Positions 1 through 13,000 of a DNA stretch of 64,000 nt are shown in pieces. The stretch is taken from NCBI GenBank assembly GCA_029465975.1, contig CM055762.1, forward strand, positions 3,517,156 through 3,581,155. The letters are read 5' to 3'. A program made the position numbers and the translations under genes. The DNA is from Dallia pectoralis. Its lineage: Eukaryota > Chordata > Actinopteri > Esociformes > Umbridae. The notes beneath the pieces are model-generated. The model did no database searches, was not told the origin of the DNA, and was given only the letters and a program-made list of their open reading frames with translations. The stretch's first letter is position 1; each line of letters starts with the position of its first letter.

Positions 1-2174
1 GTGGGTGGAGACAGGCAGGTGGGAATAAAGGATACACCTCACTACGGGTCATCTTAGTGATTTATTGATGAAACGAGACAAATGTTACCATGATAAGGAT
101 GTCTGGAGATTTATAATTGGTACTCTGGAATGGACGGTTTCGTGATAAGTCCTCCATTTTATCTTGTAGTTGCTCTTAAGTTAGCATTGCTCATTCCACC
201 TGGCGGCTCAATTCAGTCCAACCCAGATTGCAGAATTTACGCAGAGGCTCTTTTTAAATGGTCAAAGTTACTGACCGTCTGATCTTAGTACTTTACAAAA
301 CCTACAATTACTACCAGAGCAACACGTTTCTTTTAATTTTATAAGTAAGAACTTTGAGGGCACAAGGTAAATGTTGGAAATTATGAATAGTTTCATTTGC
401 CTTATACATTCGTTTTGTGTCTGTTGCTGATCTTTTTGGTCGTTCTGTTTCTGGAAAGGTCTTGTCACTTTGTTACCAATTCTATGGGCCAATCAGCAGC
501 AAAGCCGTGCTGAAAGTGAATTGCCACAAAAGACTGGTTATTTCACAATGAACTGGAATTTTTTCTTCTTCGGTGATTCAAATATTGTTCCATGACATTG
601 TTTGTTCTATGTCTCACTCAGCTTTGTGGTTAATGCTGGGTTGTTTTCATAAAGATCTCAATATGCATGCTGTTCACAGTAAATTTGCTACTTTGCATAG
701 CAGGCAGATATGCAAATTAAACTTTTCATAATATAATCCACTTGCATATTTGTGCCGTATATTTATGAACACAAATAAAGGATGACTGCTGATATACCTA
801 GACTGAAGGTCTACAATAAATATATATAAAAATATACAATAAATCTGTCAACAAAGAGATCTGAATCGGGATGTTTTAAAAAATAAACTAAATTAGCTAT
901 GTTTGCTTGCCAGTAGTCTGGAGTGGGGCTGTTAGATTTAGGGACTTATGTGACGAATAGCTATTGCTAGTATATAGTTGAAGTACACTTATTTCAAGCT
1001 TCAAATATGTTCCTTCTCGATGTTAATAACTCAACGGAATATATTGGGAAGGTTTTATGGGAATTATTCAACAACAGAGCTGTGCAGAATAGAAGGGATT
1101 GCCTTCCACAAACACAACGATTCATGTACCAGACGGTGACACCTCCGTTAAACTGTTATGACAGCATGGGAATTTCAAGAGACAACATCACTAAATAATA
1201 GACAGCAGTATATAAGAAATCCCAGACAGAAAAGACAGACTCTCCTCTAGACACGCCATCATTTTCTGTTTTCACTGAAAACTGTTCATGCCAAATAATG
1301 GGTTCTCAAATTGAATTGTATGTTCTATTGTTCCTGGTATTTGTGTTGTGCAGCTAATGGAGGATTTAGAAAGCCATCCTTCTGTCCACTCTGTCAGTTT
1401 CTACCAGCCGGAACATGCAACAGGAAGCTGTAAGAGCACGCGCGGAACAATCCTTTAATGTGCTCATCAATTCGAACGATATAGCCCCACGAAGACCATT
1501 TGCAAGCAGTTCTCTAGGCTAATGAACCAATCTGAATATTGAAGTAAATAGTCCCGTCAAGGTACCTCACAAAATCCTTGGCTCCGTCTCTGTTGCACTT
1601 CCTTTAGGTGATTTGGGGAGATCACATTAAACAGGACTGTATGAGAACTGATGTTGTAGATCTGGTGTATTGGGTCCCAGTGCCTGGGAACATAAGAGAT
1701 GTTGCCACTGAAACACATGTTGCATGAATTCCTTTAATAATTGCCATAATAATGTGTCCCGTGATGTTTGTCGTACAACGTTTTGTAGATTTTTAAAAAA
1801 TTTTAAAAAGTAATTAAAAACGGTTTTAACACTGAAGAATGCTTCTGGTTTGTTTTGTCCGGCCTCATCGCACATCATGTCAACGTCATCGAAGCACAGA
1901 AGAGCGTTAACATTGTATGTCGTAAATACATTTTTGAAGCTAAAACACTTTTTTTAATTCAAGCACTAAACTTGAGCATATATAACGCACTGACGTGGTA
2001 ATCACTAAATGGGAAAAGTACAGAGACAATCGTTACGTGGAACAGGTAAAGCTTTATTTCTAATTTCTTGAACCTGGAGCAGTTAACCACACCTTGTCTA
2101 TTGTGTCAGGTAAAAAGTCCAACCCCCAAAGGTTTGAGCCTAGATATTTATGTTTCTGCAAAACCCATGTGCCT

Positions 2175-2212
<38 letters not shown>

Positions 2213-2529
2213 TATATGTCATAGCGACCTCGTATAAAGATGTCTATATATATGGCCACAGATAGAGCAGCCAAAGCGACTCCATCTGTGGAAATCACAT
2301 CTTGTACAAGCGGACCGAGCCGAGGTTCAGAATGACATTACTGAATTACCGGAACATGCTTAGAATAAACAATGTGATTATCAATGTGACATAAAATATT
2401 CAGGAAAATATGCCACTGTAAATCTGGAAACGTTATAATTTTGGTCATTAAAAGCTTTGAAAAGGTTTGAAAACAACCATGCACTTGCTTTGTTGTTAGA
2501 AAATGAAAGTATAGTTGTTGTTGAAAGGT
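1..2529. other. AT-rich noncoding DNA, no gene recognised
   Basis: No open frame here resembles a protein and no exon-like block with both splice sites was recognised. It holds a short (TG)n tract at 2177-2210 and would form the 3' untranslated region or flank of the exon at 2530-2678 if that exon is used. Confidence 0.6.
2177..2210. repeat. (TG)n microsatellite
   Basis: About 17 uninterrupted TG units, directly readable. Confidence 0.95.
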
Positions 2530-2678
2530 TTAACCAAAGACTGCCCTCGTCAAGTCAGTCTCTGCAGCTGGACTTGGCTGAGTTAAGCCAATAATTAAAT
2601 AAGGGGTAGTGTTTTCAACAGGGGTGGATGTCTGCTCTGGTCCAGTTCGGGTCCAGTAGGGTAGAAACAGATTGAGGC
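2530..2678 (-). CDS. Diverged second copy of the aGPCR last exon (alternative terminal exon or duplicate remnant)
   Basis: Behind an acceptor-like GGATTATACAG|GC the minus strand reads, in the phase left by exon 12, GLNLFLPYWTRTGPEQTS, then a Thr/Pro-rich tail of about 30 residues to TAA at 2530-2532. Against exon 13, both share the pattern LFLxYWxxTxPE, and the 40 intron bases before each acceptor are also alike. Spliced to exon 12 it would give a 657-residue receptor with a different tail. It could be an alternative 3' terminal exon, or what is left of a tandemly duplicated receptor gene, since ADGRG genes are clustered in other vertebrates. No other exons of a second copy were found nearby. 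An AATAAA on the minus strand lies at 2053-2058. Confidence 0.6.
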
Positions 2679-2754
2679 CTGTATAATCCGTTAAATTGAC
2701 TACAATGGAATTATAGGTCCCTTTATAGCGTTTGTGAGAACAGCGAGCCACTCA

Positions 2755-4260
2755 AACACATTCACAGACTTGTCCCAAAGTCCCTTCTGCATTTTCTTGG
2801 CTCTGTGCTTAGGGTTGTTGTCTGGTTCTAATGGGAACCTTGGCCCGGACTGAGGTACCGTGCTCTCTGGAGCAGGTTTTCATCAACGGTCTGTCTGTAC
2901 TTTGCTCCAGTCATCTTTTCCTTTTCTCGTATTAGTCCCTGCCACTGAAAACTTCCCAACAGCATTATGCTATGCTTCACCGTAGAAATGTATTGGCCAA
3001 GTGATGAGAGGTGCCAGATGTCCATGCAAACATGACACTTGGCGTTCAGGCCAACTAGTTCAATCTGGCAGTCCTTTAGGTGCCTTTTGGCAAACTCCAA
3101 GCAAGGCTGTCACGTACAATTTGCTTAGAAGTAGCTTCTGTCTGGCTACCCTACACGATTGGAGACATCTTGTATGTACATATAGGTCTTATTTGTGGAT
3201 ATAAAGAAGCAATACAGGAGACCTATATGGCTTGTAAAGGCCTGAATGGTGGAGTGCTGAAGACATGGTTGTATTTTGGGCGGTTCTTTAAAGTAGGAAC
3301 TCAGGAGCTCTGGTAGTGGCCATCAGGTTCTTCGTCACCTCCCTGACCAAGGCCCTTCTCCCCGATCAGTTTAGACAGCTTTAGGAAGTGTCTGTGGTTT
3401 AAAAATAACTGATGCCACTGTGTTCTAGGGCAGTGGTTCCCAAACCGGTCTTCCTCTTCACTGCTGGGATCAGTTACGTCTTCCTCTTGTAGTAGGACCA
3501 TGCTGCCTCTTACAAACAAGCTACTTAGCAACCTTGCCTAATTAGTAACTGTAGCTACCAGTTACCTGAAAAACAAAAGATGCAGATAAAAGATAAGTAA
3601 TTGTTAACAAGGGCTAGTTACGTGTTGTCTTCTTACATGGCTCAAGTAGCTTCTGTCTGGCCCGTATAAGGCCCACATGGTTTGTAGCTTGACGTCGCTA
3701 AAGTACAGGAACATTTTTCAGGTTCAAATATATGTTAAGCTCTGCTTTCATTCATATCAGACTTATAAATGTGGATCAACTAAAAAAACTCAGTTTAGAC
3801 AGTGTCTGTGGTTTAAAAATAACTGATGCCAGTGTTATGACCGGGTAATTCAGATACCGTAAACCTACTTTGACAGCTTTAGGAAGTGTCTGTGGTTTAA
3901 AAATAACTGATGCCACTGTGTTCTAGGGCAGCAGAGCAATACTTTGAGCAGAGCAATATTCTGTCTGTGGTGCAGTAACTGAAACATTTCTGGGAACCAC
4001 TGTTAAAGGTGACCTTACATTTTTTGGTACCCTTCCCCTGAACTGTGACTGAGTTCTATGAATAATTGTTTCACCTTATGGGTCGACTTTCTGACATGCA
4101 CCATGACATCCCCAGTGAGACCTTATATATACATATAGACAGATGTGTGCCTTTCCAAAGCATGTCCAACTAATTAATGTCACCACAATCATGTAAAATA
4201 TCTCAAGACTTGACCAATAGAGAAAGGATACATCTGTGCTGAATTTAAACATTATGAAAT
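2755..4260 (-). mobile_element. Degenerate Tc1-family DNA transposon relic
   Basis: On the minus strand, frames broken by many stops and shifts keep Tc1 transposase remnants: LVGLNAKCHVCMDIW, TVKHSIMLLGSF and MTGAKYRQTVDENLLQRA at 2830-3100, corresponding to the central catalytic part of fish Tc1 transposases. Further 5' parts of the same element follow at 3100-4250. A stretch containing AGTGTCTGTGGTTTAAAAAT is present three times (around 3385, 3800 and 3885), so the relic has been rearranged by local duplications. No intact terminal inverted repeats were found. Confidence 0.75.
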
Positions 4261-6770
4261 TTATGAAATTACGCATATACAGCGACTTGCTAATAATGTC
4301 ACACGACAGAACTCAAACACAGCACTCGCCCTACACATTGACGTGGCATAGAAACAATAAACCAACATCGTGCCCGATGACCCAGGGATTTATTTACCAA
4401 TCATAATAACTAAATCTAATCCTGCTGTGCCCACTCTAATCACCCACATCAGATAAAGGTGATTTCAAACATATATAAGTGTTGTGAGGGGATTGCAATG
4501 CTCTCCGAGCCCACTAAATGTTCTCAGTGGTCTAGTCTGGCAATTGTTTTATTTATTAGTAATTTATTAGTAATTAACCTTTATTTAACCAGGTTCGCCT
4601 TGGCCATGATAAAGCGAAAAATGTGCCAACATTTGTAATTTCGGTCGAATGTTGTGAATAAAGATGCTGCATAAACCTTGATAGCACATTTTAATTCCTG
4701 CCTAAGGATGTTTATGTTGTGTGACTTAGGTACTGTGTTGAACAGGACTTTGCTGTATATGAATGTTGATTAATTTTGTCTTCTTCCACTGATGTCTTCT
4801 ATCTATTCACTGTGAGAACAGGGTGTGGCCAGGGGACTGTGGCAAGTTTTGGTACATTCAGAAAGAACCCATACTCCTTAAATTAACTTTTCCTCCAAAC
4901 TGTCAAATTGTATTGACAGGGTTTAGCTGTTGCCTTTTAAAAAGATTGTAGCATTTCTTCACGCAAGATGGCAGTATTCAGCCACATAATCATTTTGATG
5001 TTTCTAATGATAGGTATCAGGTTTAAATTAAATAATTTAAACTATCTAAATTATTTGTGGCATAGATTCAACCACTGTGATGTTGATCTATATTGACATT
5101 ATAGCATCACGCATTTGCTTGGGATTTGTCGGCGTCACATCCAGGATGTGAATCTCAATCTTGAGTTGATGCCACGTGATTTGCTGATGTTTGCACTCGC
5201 AAGGAGTTGAAAAGGTATACTGAAGTGGTTGTTGAATGTATATGTACCTTTATCAAAATTGAAATGTACTCAAAAAATTCATGAAAATAGCGACTGGGTG
5301 AAAAATAGCTGAAAGATGACCAAATATAGAGATTAATATAGAAAACACACATACCGTCTTTCCCCCCCAAAAAACTATGAGGGTAATGAGATGTAGACCC
5401 CCACATAATCTTAGCATAACACAATGACACTGACTTCTAGATGTCCATTTATTATAATGTCCCATCGCTTGTGTGAGTATTTTAGTAGAAATGCAATTGA
5501 GAAACATAGTGCAACGATAAAGTACAAACAGACAGCTCAGTTTCAACCCGGTTGGAAAAATAAAAAATAATAAAAATAAAAAAAATAATAAATGAAAAGG
5601 CGTTCTGTTAACGAAAATCCAAGAGACCTGTCACGATTCTAGAAGGGTCGAGGACACGGGTGCAGAGCAATTCTTGTCCTTTCTGAAAGAACTTTCCCAA
5701 AGCATAATGACAAAGAACAAAATGGCCGCACTCACAACAGGAAACATACAAACAATATGATCCACACAGCCCCGTGAATAGAGGGAACCTAAATACACAT
5801 ACTAATGAGGCAAACAAGGAACAGGTGAAAATTATAATTGCAAACAACAGACTGAAGAGTGTTTACATCCACTGAGTTGTGTGGTAATGTCGTCGCTATT
5901 GATACCCAAACGTTTTGTCCCTCTGAACGATACAAAAACTCACCAAGATTATTCTGGAATCGAGATTAAGAGACAGCAGTGCAAAACACGTGTCACGAAA
6001 ACAACATTTCTAAATCAAGTTCGCCCCGTGGCCCCCATTTGATTAAAGAAAGAACAAACCATTTTTCCTCCAGGCAATCCACGGAGGCTAAAACCTTGAA
6101 ATTGGTGTTTTGTCCTAAGAATGTTTGAGTACTCAGTTAGCTAAAACTGTAAAAAGACAAACTGGGATGATTCACGTGACGCGATACGACGAATCCAGCA
6201 TAACACCATTAAATAAAATATGCCACTGTACACCTTTTATTTAATCTGGATCCTATTTTAAGACATCTCACCTGAATAGATGTTTGTTGATATAGGAGTA
6301 GGAATTCACTAGATTTAGTTTTATCTTCTGAATCTTCTTCTTGAGCATTTGCCACTTTTTAAGGAGGTGAACCATTTAATCTAAATATCTACAGGCCATT
6401 TTATAGCCTGTTTGTGTTGGCAAAAATGTACGATCGACTAAAATACTTTTTGTGTGTAAATTATATTTACACACAAGTGGTGTTTAGAGGACCGTGGCAT
6501 GAAGAAGTTTTAGTCTTAAAAATCTTAAAAATGTTTTTTGTAATTATTGGCTTGTTGAAAGATGCATTGGGTGTAACTGTAGCATATTTAAAGATATGGC
6601 TACACATTGCAGTTAGTTGTTTTATTAAATTTACGTCCAGGTTTTTCGTAAATTTTTATGTTTGCGAGGGTCGAATAGAAAATAGTGAAATCAGAGTTTT
6701 CAAAGAAGTATTGAAGAGGCACTAAACATATTGTGACTTGTAAGGCAACTCCCCTATAAATTAAAATGAA
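4261..6770. other. AT-rich intergenic DNA
   Basis: No gene supported. The part around 5630-5850 has the look of an old dispersed repeat, but I could not assign a family. Long homopurine or A-rich stretches such as 5560-5595 are visible. Confidence 0.5.
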
Positions 6771-6774
6771 ATTA

Positions 6775-6780
6775 TTTATT
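6775..6780 (-). promoter_or_regulatory. Candidate polyadenylation signal for the aGPCR
   Basis: AATAAA on the minus strand (TTTATT on the plus strand) about 106 bases after the TAG of exon 13. It is the first canonical signal in that direction. Cleavage position is not visible from sequence alone. Confidence 0.5.
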
Positions 6781-6885
6781 TACACAAATATACAATAAAT
6801 GCATCAAACTTGTAGAATAGCAGAACACTAGATCCAATATACTAGAAATACTATACAAAAAAATGTCACTTGGTTGGAATGGTGG

Positions 6886-7007
6886 CTAACGATGTCTGTG
6901 GGCTGTACCTGGATGCATTCGTGTTGAAGAAGCTGCAGTGATTGACATTGAGACAGTTACTTTCTCTGGTCGAGTTAAAGCCCAGTAGCGTAGAAATAGA
7001 AAGAACC
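6886..7007 (-). CDS. aGPCR coding exon 13: end of TM7 and cytoplasmic tail
   Basis: Residues 609-648 plus TAG at 6886-6888. Acceptor ATAATCAACAG|GG. With the G left by exon 12 the junction reads NSLHG|FFLFLRYW, the expected end of TM7. The tail continues ALTRPEKVTVSMSITAASS and ends MHPGTAHRHR. No other frame across this interval continues TM7. An AATAAA lies 106 bases beyond the stop codon. Confidence 0.88.
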
Positions 7008-10000
7008 CTGTTGATTATAAAAACTATGTTAATTACAATGATTACTTCCCCATATTGCAGCTGAGTCACTATCATGCTTTAAATTATAGTTGGCAGTTAT
7101 AGAATCTTTTATTGTCAAGGAAGTATGCTGTATGATCAGATGTTTTGTGGTAACTATATGCTGTTCTTGTGTCCTGTTTTATTGCCTGTGAGTATTTGTT
7201 TGCATGTTGTAATACAAGTACAGTGGAAATGAAAAGTCTACACACCCCTGGTAAAATGCCAGATTTTTGTGATGTAAAAACATTTGACAAAGATAAATCA
7301 TGTCAAACATGTTCCACCTTCAATGTGACCTGTAACGTGAACAATTCAATTGAAAAACAAACTGAAAACTTTGAGGCGGGAAAATTAAAAACCAAAAACG
7401 TACAATAAACTTGTTCACGTTACAGGAGGTAAAAAAAGTTCTGACACCATTTATCTTTGTCTCATTTTATCACATCACAAAAACATGGCATTTTAACAGG
7501 GGTGTGTAGACTTCGTATTTCCACTGTATATTTTGTGCAGATTGTTTTCTGAGAAAAAGGTTTGTGTAAATGACCAACCGTGATAGTCAGCTGACCTTCA
7601 TCTCTGATGGTTATTTGAAATAAAATTCTTACGTAATCAGAAAATATATGTCATCGATATTTGTTGTGGCGAGCAGTTGATCAGTCTGATTCGTATGTCG
7701 AATGTATGTTGTGCAGCTGTATATTTACTGTTTAGTGTGTATTGTTCAAGTTTCACTCGTTATTTTGCATGCATACGTTTGAGGTTAATAACCTGGAGCT
7801 AGATAGCTATTCCCTGACTCTCCAATCATCTGTGAGTTAAGTTTTTTTTTACATTTTTGGTTGAGTACTGTACTCTATTCCTAATTTATGCATTGCAATG
7901 TTAATATATTTCTACGTTTTGTAGATTGCTCTTTTAAGGGTTCATTTTTCTTCCGACTTGACCTTCCGATTTAATTGAACAGTGAGTTTTTTTCACAAAC
8001 AACTGAGAGCAAATATAATAGTTTGTAAATGTAATAGAGAATAAAGGCTGTGTGATATCTCACCATGGAGAGAATTGACGGTGCAGAAGATGTAAAAGGC
8101 TGTTTCTGCCAAGGGCCCAAATTGGAAGAGGAGAACCCCCCAGGAGATCCCCAGTAGCCAGGCCAGACCCAGCAGACTGACCACCGTCCTCAAACTCATA
8201 CTCCTTTCCCTCTGGACCGGAGCCCGGCGGTGGGCAAGGATCACTTTCACCGTCACAGAGCTAAAGCACAGTATGCTCACCAGAAATGTCAGCACGAAGT
8301 ATGAGTACGACACAATGGTCAGAACATAGTCTGTCAGCCAGCACCTGCAGGCAGACGGAGTCAGGAAGGGGGGGAGTCCCAGACAGAGGGGGGTATAAAT
8401 ATGCACCTAGACATGGGCGTTGACACACAATTATGATCATTATGCTATCACATTACTCACATCTGGACAACTCCACCGTCATTCAGTTGTATGATATATT
8501 CGCCATATTTGCCACAAGCAGCAATTATGATAACTATGAAGCCAGGTACACCTGAAAGCGATGAAATGTATTTTGGAAAACTGCGTGTGAGTAACAAATC
8601 TTGAAAACCTGAATCAGTTACACCAGTTTTGTCAGGAGGAAGGGGTCAAAGTTCACCCAACTTATTGTGGGAATCTTATGGAAGACTCTCCAAAGTTAAA
8701 CAATTTAAAAGCATAAGTGGTGATCCTAACTGACCTAAGGCAGGGAATATTTACTATGATTAAATGTCATGAACTTTTTGTATTTGGCTACGGTCTATGT
8801 TAACTCTCTACCAACAGACTTACCTCTCCTCTTTCTGTTTCTTCCTTCATTGCAGTCTGAAGGTTTTTTTAGATTATTTTTTGTTTTATTTCACTAACCA
8901 CCTGACTTGAATATTAGCACCTACAGTATTTATATTTTTACAACAGACGCTGGAGTTAATGGTCGTTTAAAAAAGGTTGCGTCTGTCAACCGTGTCTTTT
9001 TTGAATACCCGAATATGCTTGAATTAATGCAGATGTCTGCCGGACATTAATGCTTGAATTAATGCAGATGTCTGCCGGACATTAATGCTTGAATTAATGC
9101 AGATGTCTGCTGATAAATTATGCTTGAATTAATGCAGATGTCTTCTGGTCATTTATTCTTGAATTAATGCAGATGTCTGCTGGTCATTTATGCTTGAATT
9201 AATTCAAATGTCTGCTGGTCATTTATGCTTGAATTAATGCAGATGTCTGCTGGTCAATTATGTTTGATTTAATGCAGATGTCTGCTGGTCATTTATGCTC
9301 AAATTTATTCAGATGTCTGCTGGTCATTTATGCTCAAATTTATTCAGATGTCTGCCGGTGATTTATGCATGAATTAATGCAAATGTCTGCTGATCATTTA
9401 TGCTTGAATTAATGCAGATGTCTGCTGGTAATTTATGCTTCATTTAATGCAGATGTCTGCCGGTCATTTATGCTTGAATGAATTCAAATGTCTGCTGGTA
9501 ATTTATGCTTGATTTAATGCTGATGTCTGCTGGTCATTTATGCTTGAATTAATGCAGATGTCTGCTGGTCATTTATGCTTCATTTAATGCAGATGTCTGC
9601 CGGTCATTTATGCTTGAATGAATTCAAATGTCTGCTGGTCATTTATGCTTGAATTAATGCAGATGTCTGCTGGTCATTTATGCTTGAATTAATGCAGATG
9701 TCTGCTGGTCATTTATGGTTGAATTAATTCAAATGTCTGCTGGTCATTTATGGTTGAATTTATGCAGATGTCTTCTGGTCAATTATGCTTGATTTAATGC
9801 AGATGTCTGTCTGCTGGTCATTTGCAGATGTCTGCTGAATGAATTAATTCAAATGTCTGCTGGTCATTTATGCTTGAATTAATGCAGATGTCTGCCGGTC
9901 AGTTATGCTTGAATTAATGCAGATGTCTGCCGGTCATTTATGCTGGAATTAATGCTGATGTCTGCTGGTCATTTATGCTTGAATTAATGCAGATGTCTGC

Positions 10001-13000
10001 TGGTCATTTATGCTTGAATTAATTCAAATGTCTGCTGGTCATTTATGCTTGAATTAATGCAGATGTCTGCCGGTCATTTATGCTTGAATTCACGCCAGTA
10101 GTTCAGCAGAGTAGGCCTTACAAATGACCCTTTAAATAAGTGTAAATATATTCAAATATATTCGTTCTATGTATTTAATATTTAGCAAATCTTTTCGGCT
10201 CATTAAACATAGGACCCAACACTTTACATGTTGTGTTTATGTTTTTGATCAGTATATTTCACCTTTTACCAATCAGACCATATCCTCCAATATTTATCCT
10301 CAGCATTGACATTCAGCACTCACCCCATCCAACCAGGCCCAGTTTGAGGAGGTATCTGTGGAAATGGATGTTGAAGACCCGGATGATAAGCAGCCAGAGG
10401 TGGAAGCCTTCCAGCACGAACCAGGTGAGGGTGCACAGAAGGGAGTAGTGTGTGGCTGCTGCCGTGACAACACACAACCAATGAATGCCCAGTGATGCCA
10501 GACTGTCGTTGATTAGGAAGGTCAGGTTGAGGCACAGCAGTGATATGCACATGTGGATGTGGACGTTTATGGAGTCCATGGATTTACCCCTTCTGGAAAA
10601 AATAGAGAATGAGACCACATGTCAAAGCCAAAAAACATGTACGTGTCATGGAAGTTCCTCTTGCTTTCTTCCTCTTCTGCTAAGTCTTTGGCTTTAGGTT
10701 ACTGTAAAGTAATTTTCCCGACAAAACGTTATTGAAAACACAATGTGTTTGCAATCAGGAAGTACTGTGTGAGTATCTATGTTTTTTGTCATTAAGGGAA
10801 GTGATATATGTTGGTAGAATTTAACCTCATGTGGATGACGACAGCCAGAGACAGGAAACAGACTGATATTCCACAGCCCACCCTGGACAACAATGTCAGC
10901 AACCACACAGAGAAGGTGGTCATCTGGGCAACTGGGAAACTGGCAGCCAAAATATTGCCCGGAGTCTGCAGTAAACAATAGACACAGGAATATGAAAAAC
11001 ATTACGGCAACATTATAATTCAATATTCTCAGAGCTCATACCTCCAGAAACTCATCTTAAAGCTTCCACATGTTGTCTTGACACACTATTTTATAAAGAT
11101 TTTAACTCCATAACAATGGATCTGCAGCAATAGGTTAATAGCTCTTTACAATTAGGGATTTTCCCAAAGTCACTGAAAACAGCTGCATTTGAGCCGCTAT
11201 TGTCTCTTAGACAAATTCCAATCAGGCTTCCAACCTCACCATAGTACTGAAACAGCTCTGATAATAGTTTTACATGATATAGGACTGAACACTGATTCGG
11301 GTAAAATTACAGTTTTGGTTGTATTCGATCTCAGTGCCGCATTTGACACTGTAGATCATATAACACTTCTGGACAGGCTGGACAATTGGGTAGGACTCTC
11401 TGGGACAGTCATTGGCAATCATGAATCTGCCAAGGCGGCTATGACATGTGGAATCCCTCAGGGATCAGTTCTCAGACCACTTCTGTTCAATCTCTATATG
11501 CTACTTCTGGGCCAAATTATACAGAACAACAAAATGAACTACCATAGCTATGCAGATGATAGTCAAATATATATGACTCTAGAACCATATGACTGCAGCT
11601 CAATAGACTCACTGTATCACTGTATGGAGCAAATAAATGCCTGGATGTACAAAATATTCTCTACAGTTAAACCAAGATAAAACAGAGATTATTGTGTTTG
11701 GCAACAAAAATAGAAGAACTAATATTAGGAATGAACTGGAGTATCGAGCCCTAAAAACCAGGGACTAATCTAGGTATAGTGATAGACTCAGATCTCACGT
11801 TCACCAGTCATATAAAAGTGGTTACAAAAACAGCATTCTGTCATCTTAAAAATATAGCCAAAATCAAGGACCTGGTGTCAAAAAAAGACCAAGAGAAACT
11901 ATTCCATGCATTGATCTTCAGTAGGGTTGACTACTGTAATGGGCTCTTAACTGGACTCTCCAAAAAGACTGTAAAACAGCTGCAGCTCATTCAGAATGCT
12001 GCTGCCAAGACCAAGAGAACAGAGCACGTCACGTTTTTTTGCACTTGTTTCCAGTCAGTTAAAGAATAGATTTTCTAGTGATGCTTTTAGTCTAAACATT
12101 TCTGAACGGTCTGGGCCCTGAATACATTTCTGAGATGTTTGAAGCTTGTAGAGCCCAGAGTCAAAACTAAACATGGTAAAGCTGCATTTAGCAGTTACGC
12201 TGCATGCAACTGGAATAAACTACCAGAAGATCTTAGACGTGCCACAAACGTATACATTTTTAAAGCCAGGCTTAAAACATTTATCTTTTCACAAGCGTAT
12301 GAGCGTTTTTACTTTACCACACTGTTAAGTCTATTTTGAGTTTATTTTAATTTGTTCTTATTCTATTTTTATTCCTCATGGAATTGCCCATTTTATGTTT
12401 CTATTTGTTATTGTATGGAAAGGTTATGCCAGAAAACAGGTTGCAATTAATATAAAATGCATGTATTTAAAGATTTCTTCTTTTTCCCTTTGTAAAGCAC
12501 ATTGAATTGCTTGTATGTATGACCTGTGCTTTATAATTAAACATGTTTGGTGAATCCTCCCTTAATTTCAACTCTCAGCCATCCTTTGGTCAAGTATCAC
12601 CTCTATGTCTCACTCCTGACCACTCTTCTAGTCAAGTATCAACCCACTAATCAAACGTCACCCCTCATGGGAGGAGTGAGCTTTAGGAAAAATATTAATA
12701 TTATAAAGTAATTTTTAATCATGGGCAAGATTCCACTTTAATTGCGGCAATTTCATTAAACCCTAAAAATACGTTTTGGTGGCAAACATTTTAAACAATT
12801 TGAAATTATTTCTCACCAAAAGTACAGCAAAGAATGAAAGGTGATTACAAGAGCATAATGTTCCATTTGTATATGTCTCAGTGACACATCCAGAGGTATT
12901 CCAATGTGCAACAGTATCTGTAAAACAAAGATATTCAGTAAAACAACTGAATACATTTTTTGTTTTGCTTGTTTATATAATGGTTAATTTTTTAATCAAA

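Noticed and set aside
1627..1878. 83-codon minus-strand frame as a possible receptor exon
   Set aside because: No acceptor or donor in the required phase and no similarity to receptor tails.
9014..10095. CRISPR-like array (35-base repeats)
   Set aside because: Units are contiguous without unique spacers, and the setting is a vertebrate intron; it is a minisatellite.
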